Source: Candidatus Aminicenantes bacterium UBA647 (lineage in GTDB: Bacteria; Acidobacteriota; Aminicenantia; UBA2199). Taken from it: 18,750 nucleotides of DNA. The notes beneath the pieces were generated by a model. That model was not told the DNA's origin, searched no databases, and was given only the letters and a program-made list of their open reading frames with translations. Where the stretch lies: positions 1 to 18,750 of the forward strand of contig DBOL01000091.1 in the NCBI GenBank assembly GCA_002299555.1, given 5' to 3'. This document shows, one piece after another, positions 14,845 through 18,750 of this stretch (position 1 is the first letter of the stretch; every line of letters starts with the position of its first letter). Position numbers and translations under genes: made by a program.

Positions 14845-17310
14845 CTATAAACCTGAGGTCCAGTCCTTCAGGACTTCCGGTATATTGGAAGGATCTTTGT
14901 ACAATAGATTATCCGGATCACCCTTTTTATAGGACCCGAAATAGAGTACATCGAGTGGACATTCAGTAACACAAGCTGAACACCTGACACACTCTACATC
15001 GTTCATTGGGATACCTTTATTTGCATAATTCATAACATCAATTCCCATATGACATACCTTTGTGCAAATGTTGCAGGAGATACACTTTTTTTTATCTGAG
15101 AATATCCGATATCTTGAGAATCTTGAATAAATATGCATCAATGCAGCCAGCGGACAGAAATACCTGCACCAGATCCTGCCACTCAAAAAAAAGTATACTC
15201 CCACCCCCAGCACTCCGGCAAAAACTATATCCACAACAAAAGAATATATCATTCTGGAAATATCAAGTAAGGATGGCCTCGGGGTATGAATTATCGGGAT
15301 CTTTAAATCTCCCAACACTGCAGTCAGTTTCAATAGTGTTATAACAATTGCCGCTCCGAGCACCCATTGTCCAATGTTTTCAAGTTTTTTTGCTTTCTCT
15401 CCATGGGGAGCTTTCGTCCTGTATTCATCACCGAGTGTTTCTGCAAGCGCTCCGCATGAGCACAACCAGCCGCAATAAGCCCCTTTCCCCCAACGGTAAA
15501 CAATGAAATAAATTAATCCGAAAGTAAAAGCAAGCGTATAAACAAGCCAGAATGTTGTCAGTGAATCAGTAAACAACCCGTAAATATTTAAAGGCCAGGC
15601 TAGTACAAGCCTGTATGCATGTCCAAAATTTTCTTTCGGAAAAACCTGGGTCAGCAAAAACCCTTTCTCTCCACCCAGAAGCGAAGCTTTATTCATTAAA
15701 GGGAGAATTAGCTCCGGCAAAAGGAATAATGGAAATATCTGAATAAGTATCAAGGTCCAGGTCTGTCTCTTAATATAACCGGTGGGTTTTGTATAGATCC
15801 TTCTGAGCCCGAAAATCAGTATAGTTAAACTATAGAGAAATGTGTACCAGAAGTAAGGTGATTTTTCTAACAATTTCAAACCAAAATACTTATATCCGAA
15901 ATACACAGTGCAGAAGAAGATCGCACTTGCTATAAAATAGCCATATTTGAATATTTTCCATTTTGTATCGGAATATTTTTTAATATTTTTAAGAAAATAG
16001 AAAAAGAGGTATACACTTACAATCGCGAATCCGATAAAAGAGAGATATCCCAGTATCCCGTTTATCCCTTTCACCCAATTCCATTTATTAATATTTTCAA
16101 TGAATCCATGAGAGATAGGATAGGTGATAAAATCGATCCAGAACCCGGGATCCAGCAGTCTGCCTATCATGTCACTCCAGGAACTATTTTTTGAAATTCC
16201 GGGCAATACTGAGGACATCCCGGATTTCCCGAAATAGATAACTCCTGAGAAAAGTATCAATGCCAGAAACATTAGTTTTTCTGTAGCAGTGAGGACTCCC
16301 TGGATCTTCACTCCGATCCTGTTAAAAAATTTAACCGGGATCTTATTGCCGATCATTGTATAGACAAAATCATTTTCAATTTGTCTCTCACTTCCGTCTT
16401 TTAGATTCAACTTTACTTTTTTCTCTCCGATCTCAGATACTTCTGATTCCGGGAGAAAATCAATTTTCCCCGAATTCACCAGGCTGCCAAATTTTTCAGT
16501 ACTCTCCTCTTTTGCTCTGGAGAAAGTTTTTTTCCTATAAGAGAGGGTTATGGACTCAGCATGATCAGAGATGGCAATACCCGCCTCCAGTGCCGAATCC
16601 CCTCCGCCGACTATCAATACTTTCTGACCTTTAGTGTCAGCCGGATCGATCAACCTGTTGAATACTTTATCACTTTTCTCCCCGGGGACTCCCAATTCTC
16701 TAGGGTTTCCGGATTTCCCGATGGCTATCACCACTCTCAAACATCTGAATTTTCTGTTTTCAGATATAACATCAAAAACACCCTTTTTGTTTTTTATATC
16801 CAGGACATCTATACTAGTTTCAAGCTTAATTTTGTTTTTAGAAAGAACTTTCCCGAAGTCCTCCAAAAGAGACTCCTTTGTACCATCAACAATTGGAAGT
16901 TCAGTCCCATCCTCGTAATTTTCCGGATAAGCATAGATTTTTTTTCCTTTCGGATAATTTTTTATGGTATTAAAGGGCAATGATGCTTCAAGTATCAGGT
17001 ATTTTAATCCGAGCTCAGCAGATCTTAATCCGGCAGAAACACCTGCAGGCCCTGCCCCGACTATTATCACATCGAATATATCATCAGATTTCCCGGCACT
17101 TTCATTTTTAAACCTGAGATCATCTGAAATATACTCCACAGCTTTTTGTCCACTCTCAGCCGATAATTTCAACAAAGGAATAGCGGTCAGGTCACCAACA
17201 ATAAATATCCCCCGGACTGAACTTTCCCCATTCTTATCAATTTCCGGATACTTTTCAACATCTCCCATAGGGACATCTTTTTGAAGCCAGTTAAAATATC
17301 TTTTTATCAT
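14845..17310 (-). CDS. Permuted FAD/NAD(P) oxidoreductase fused to NapH-like 4Fe-4S membrane protein
   Basis: 821 residues in three parts. Residues 1-340 are a thioredoxin-reductase-like flavoprotein: FAD motif DVIIVGAGPAGVSAG (80-94), NAD(P) motif VLIVGGGDSALEAG (231-244). The second FAD motif (GIFIVGDLTAIPLLKLS, 34-50), normally near the C-terminus of this fold, comes first, so the domain is circularly permuted. Residues about 343-725 are a membrane region with several helices and two NapH-type cysteine pairs, YCGWLC (C613, C617) and WCRYFCP (C715, C719). The end has two CxxCxxCxxxC ferredoxin clusters (C743/746/749/753 and C774/777/780/784). The layout suggests NAD(P)H-flavin-iron-sulfur electron transfer at the membrane. 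Next to arsS it may supply or take electrons for the arsenic pathway; this is inference. No usual TrxR CxxC disulfide is present in the flavin part. Confidence 0.87.
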   Translation of the reverse strand: MIKRYFNWLQKDVPMGDVEKYPEIDKNGESSVRGIFIVGDLTAIPLLKLSAESGQKAVEYISDDLRFKNESAGKSDDIFDVIIVGAGPAGVSAGLRSAELGLKYLILEASLPFNTIKNYPKGKKIYAYPENYEDGTELPIVDGTKESLLEDFGKVLSKNKIKLETSIDVLDIKNKKGVFDVISENRKFRCLRVVIAIGKSGNPRELGVPGEKSDKVFNRLIDPADTKGQKVLIVGGGDSALEAGIAISDHAESITLSYRKKTFSRAKEESTEKFGSLVNSGKIDFLPESEVSEIGEKKVKLNLKDGSERQIENDFVYTMIGNKIPVKFFNRIGVKIQGVLTATEKLMFLALILFSGVIYFGKSGMSSVLPGISKNSSWSDMIGRLLDPGFWIDFITYPISHGFIENINKWNWVKGINGILGYLSFIGFAIVSVYLFFYFLKNIKKYSDTKWKIFKYGYFIASAIFFCTVYFGYKYFGLKLLEKSPYFWYTFLYSLTILIFGLRRIYTKPTGYIKRQTWTLILIQIFPLFLLPELILPLMNKASLLGGEKGFLLTQVFPKENFGHAYRLVLAWPLNIYGLFTDSLTTFWLVYTLAFTFGLIYFIVYRWGKGAYCGWLCSCGALAETLGDEYRTKAPHGEKAKKLENIGQWVLGAAIVITLLKLTAVLGDLKIPIIHTPRPSLLDISRMIYSFVVDIVFAGVLGVGVYFFLSGRIWCRYFCPLAALMHIYSRFSRYRIFSDKKKCISCNICTKVCHMGIDVMNYANKGIPMNDVECVRCSACVTECPLDVLYFGSYKKGDPDNLLYKDPSNIPEVLKDWTSGL

Positions 17311-17345
17311 TTATATTTTCCCGTTTTTTCACTCTATTTTTATTC

Positions 17346-17371
17346 TTTATTAGTAAACTTTATTAGTGAAC
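17346..17371. repeat. 13-bp tandem duplication at the glycosyltransferase stop
   Basis: TTTATTAGTAAAC (17346-17358) and TTTATTAGTGAAC (17359-17371) are adjacent copies with one mismatch. They cover the stop codon and last codons of the minus-strand gene, so the final few residues (TNKVY) may come from the duplication. Confidence 0.6.
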
Positions 17372-18708
17372 TTTGCAACAAATTTCTTAATGTGTATTTT
17401 TTTTGACCATAAAATTAAAAGAAGCAAGGGAATATACTGGATCAATAACTGAATAATTGAATCCTCCCAGACACCTCTTCCTATATATCCATACATTACC
17501 GAATAACTTGCATAAATTGTTAAGGACCATAGTAGAACAACCTTTGAATAGTATATTGCAGACAATCCGACAGGAAGAATCAGATACCATGGGTGGATGG
17601 TCGGATTGAACAGCACAAAAAGAAGTGCGGAATAAAACAATTTCTTATTCAATTCAAAAGAATTGAAATAAATAAACATCAACAATAATAAAAGGACAGA
17701 GAAGGAGATAAGGTGAGAAAGTTCATTATTTTTAAAAATTGAATGGATGAAATAAAATATTGGATTATTAAAATACCATTTTGAGGAATAATTAACTGCA
17801 GTATTTAACATATTGATTATTGTCTTGAAATGTAGTGCAACAAAAAAGGCGATCACGGACATACAACTTCCGAAAAAAAAGAAATGGACTTTCACCTTTT
17901 TTTTTCTCTTTATAAGATCTATAAATATAATGGGGAGGAATATAACCGGGACAATTTTTGTAAGTACAGCCAGAGCAAAACCTGCTCCAGATAAAATGTA
18001 TTTACTTGTAAGATAAAAATATACTGAAGTCAGGATGAAGAATGCCATCACTATTTCCAGGTGACCATTGATTGCGGTCTCCATTATTATCAGAGGATTC
18101 CATGCAAACAATAAAAGTAGAGATAGATGCTTTTTTAGATTTACTAATATTAAGTAGAAGAAAAGAACAGACACGAGATTGAATAAGATAAAGATCAGTT
18201 TCAATCCGGTTATACTCTCTCCGAATAAAAAATATGCTGTTGAAAATATGAGTTGAGATATTGGTGGATATACAGTTTTAACTTCAGGAAAATTTATCAG
18301 GGAAGGGAGTTCATTCGAGTGAAGATCTTTGAGTACAGGGTCATCGGGAGCATACTTATAAGGACTGATACCATGGTTCTGTAATTTCCCGTCCCAGATA
18401 TACCGGTAAATATCATCTGACATCTCAGGGCCGGAAGAGACCAGCATCAGGTTGAATACAGCGGAGAAGAGAAACATTGCTATTAAATGATTCCCTGATA
18501 TTTTAATATTCCTAATTCGGCGGAATAAAATTAAAAGGGGGATAAAAGCAAATGTACCGATGATCATATATTTTATAACAGAGTTCACCGGATCTGTTCC
18601 AATTGCCATGTAGAGAGCAAAAAAGGATACCATCACTATTCCGGTGATTAATATACTTATCAATCCTTTATCTCTAAAATAATGGCCTTTACCCGATAGA
18701 ATCATCAT
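17350..18708 (-). CDS. GT-C fold membrane glycosyltransferase (DUF2029/mannosyltransferase-like)
   Basis: 452 residues with about ten to twelve hydrophobic helices. After two helices comes SDDIYRYIWDGKLQNHGISP with Asp98-Asp99, the catalytic-loop pattern of GT-C transferases that use polyprenyl-phosphate sugars, such as the GT87/MptB-like mannosyltransferases. VYPPISQLIFSTAYFLFG, AWNPLIIMETAINGHLE and NPTIHPWYLILPVG are also typical of that group. The acceptor and sugar cannot be read from the sequence. It lies 39 bp upstream of the flavoprotein fusion on the same strand and may share its transcript. It might glycosylate a lipid; a link to arsenosugar phospholipids is only speculation. No clear Shine-Dalgarno is seen and two adjacent ATG codons (18708 and 18705) are possible starts. 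Confidence 0.8.
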   Translation of the reverse strand: MMILSGKGHYFRDKGLISILITGIVMVSFFALYMAIGTDPVNSVIKYMIIGTFAFIPLLILFRRIRNIKISGNHLIAMFLFSAVFNLMLVSSGPEMSDDIYRYIWDGKLQNHGISPYKYAPDDPVLKDLHSNELPSLINFPEVKTVYPPISQLIFSTAYFLFGESITGLKLIFILFNLVSVLFFYLILVNLKKHLSLLLLFAWNPLIIMETAINGHLEIVMAFFILTSVYFYLTSKYILSGAGFALAVLTKIVPVIFLPIIFIDLIKRKKKVKVHFFFFGSCMSVIAFFVALHFKTIINMLNTAVNYSSKWYFNNPIFYFIHSIFKNNELSHLISFSVLLLLLMFIYFNSFELNKKLFYSALLFVLFNPTIHPWYLILPVGLSAIYYSKVVLLWSLTIYASYSVMYGYIGRGVWEDSIIQLLIQYIPLLLLILWSKKIHIKKFVAKFTNKVY

Positions 18709-18750
18709 TTGATTTTTTTAAACAGTGAAAAAAAAATAGTTCTCAAAATC

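Noticed and set aside
14836..14862. TGGACCT...AGGTCCA inverted repeat between the convergent arsS and flavoprotein genes
   Set aside because: A 7-bp stem with a long loop, inside the flavoprotein stop region and without a T-run on either side; noted but not called a terminator.

Overview
The window is AT-rich bacterial DNA. Two N-terminal lipoboxes, secreted proteins and iron-sulfur/radical SAM chemistry point to a Gram-negative, probably anaerobic or microaerobic bacterium. A Desulfobacterota-like host is my best guess, but nothing in the sequence proves it. The window falls into three blocks: a repeat-bounded transporter operon, a scarred middle, and an arsenosugar-type gene cluster.

Block 1 (about 1-9300). 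The 5' half of a tRNA-Leu(CAA) gene lies at the left edge on the minus strand. Just inside it is the first copy of a roughly 300-bp repeat that carries a 19-nt near-copy of the tRNA D-arm region. Six tightly packed plus-strand genes follow (668-8477), most overlapping by 1-17 nt. They are a lipoprotein with a C-terminal FGE/sulfatase-modifying-factor-like fold but no cysteines in that fold, a coiled-coil lipoprotein, a membrane-anchored family 5 solute-binding protein, two Dpp-type permeases and one protein with two fused ABC ATPase domains. Together they look like a complete peptide/nickel-type importer with two envelope lipoproteins of unknown job. After the operon comes the second copy of the repeat, enclosed by 39-bp inverted arms that are ends of a decayed IS element. 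A minus-strand remnant of an IS3-type transposase C-terminus follows.

Block 2 (about 9300-11770). This holds two exported-protein genes: one with three CARDB-like domains, and one DUF1028 (Ntn-hydrolase-like) protein with a TPR-like tail. A short orphan gene end and a 30-bp direct repeat flank the DUF1028 gene, so this part looks patched together by past insertions.

Block 3 (about 11770-18708). A divergent cluster matches known arsenosugar biosynthesis neighbourhoods. On the minus strand are a DUF2064/TIGR04282-type glycosyltransferase and an MTA phosphorylase family protein. On the plus strand are an AhpD-like peroxidase-family protein and the radical SAM enzyme ArsS. The two halves are driven by back-to-back sigma70-like promoters whose -35 boxes overlap one TCAAA-N6-TTTGA palindrome. 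Convergent to arsS are an 821-residue flavoprotein/NapH-type ferredoxin fusion with a circularly permuted flavin domain and, upstream of it, a GT-C membrane glycosyltransferase. The inferred pathway is: ArsS attaches a 5'-deoxyadenosyl group to dimethylarsenite, the phosphorylase removes adenine, the glycosyltransferase modifies the sugar, and the fusion protein supplies or removes electrons. The arsenite methyltransferase (arsM) needed upstream is not in this window.
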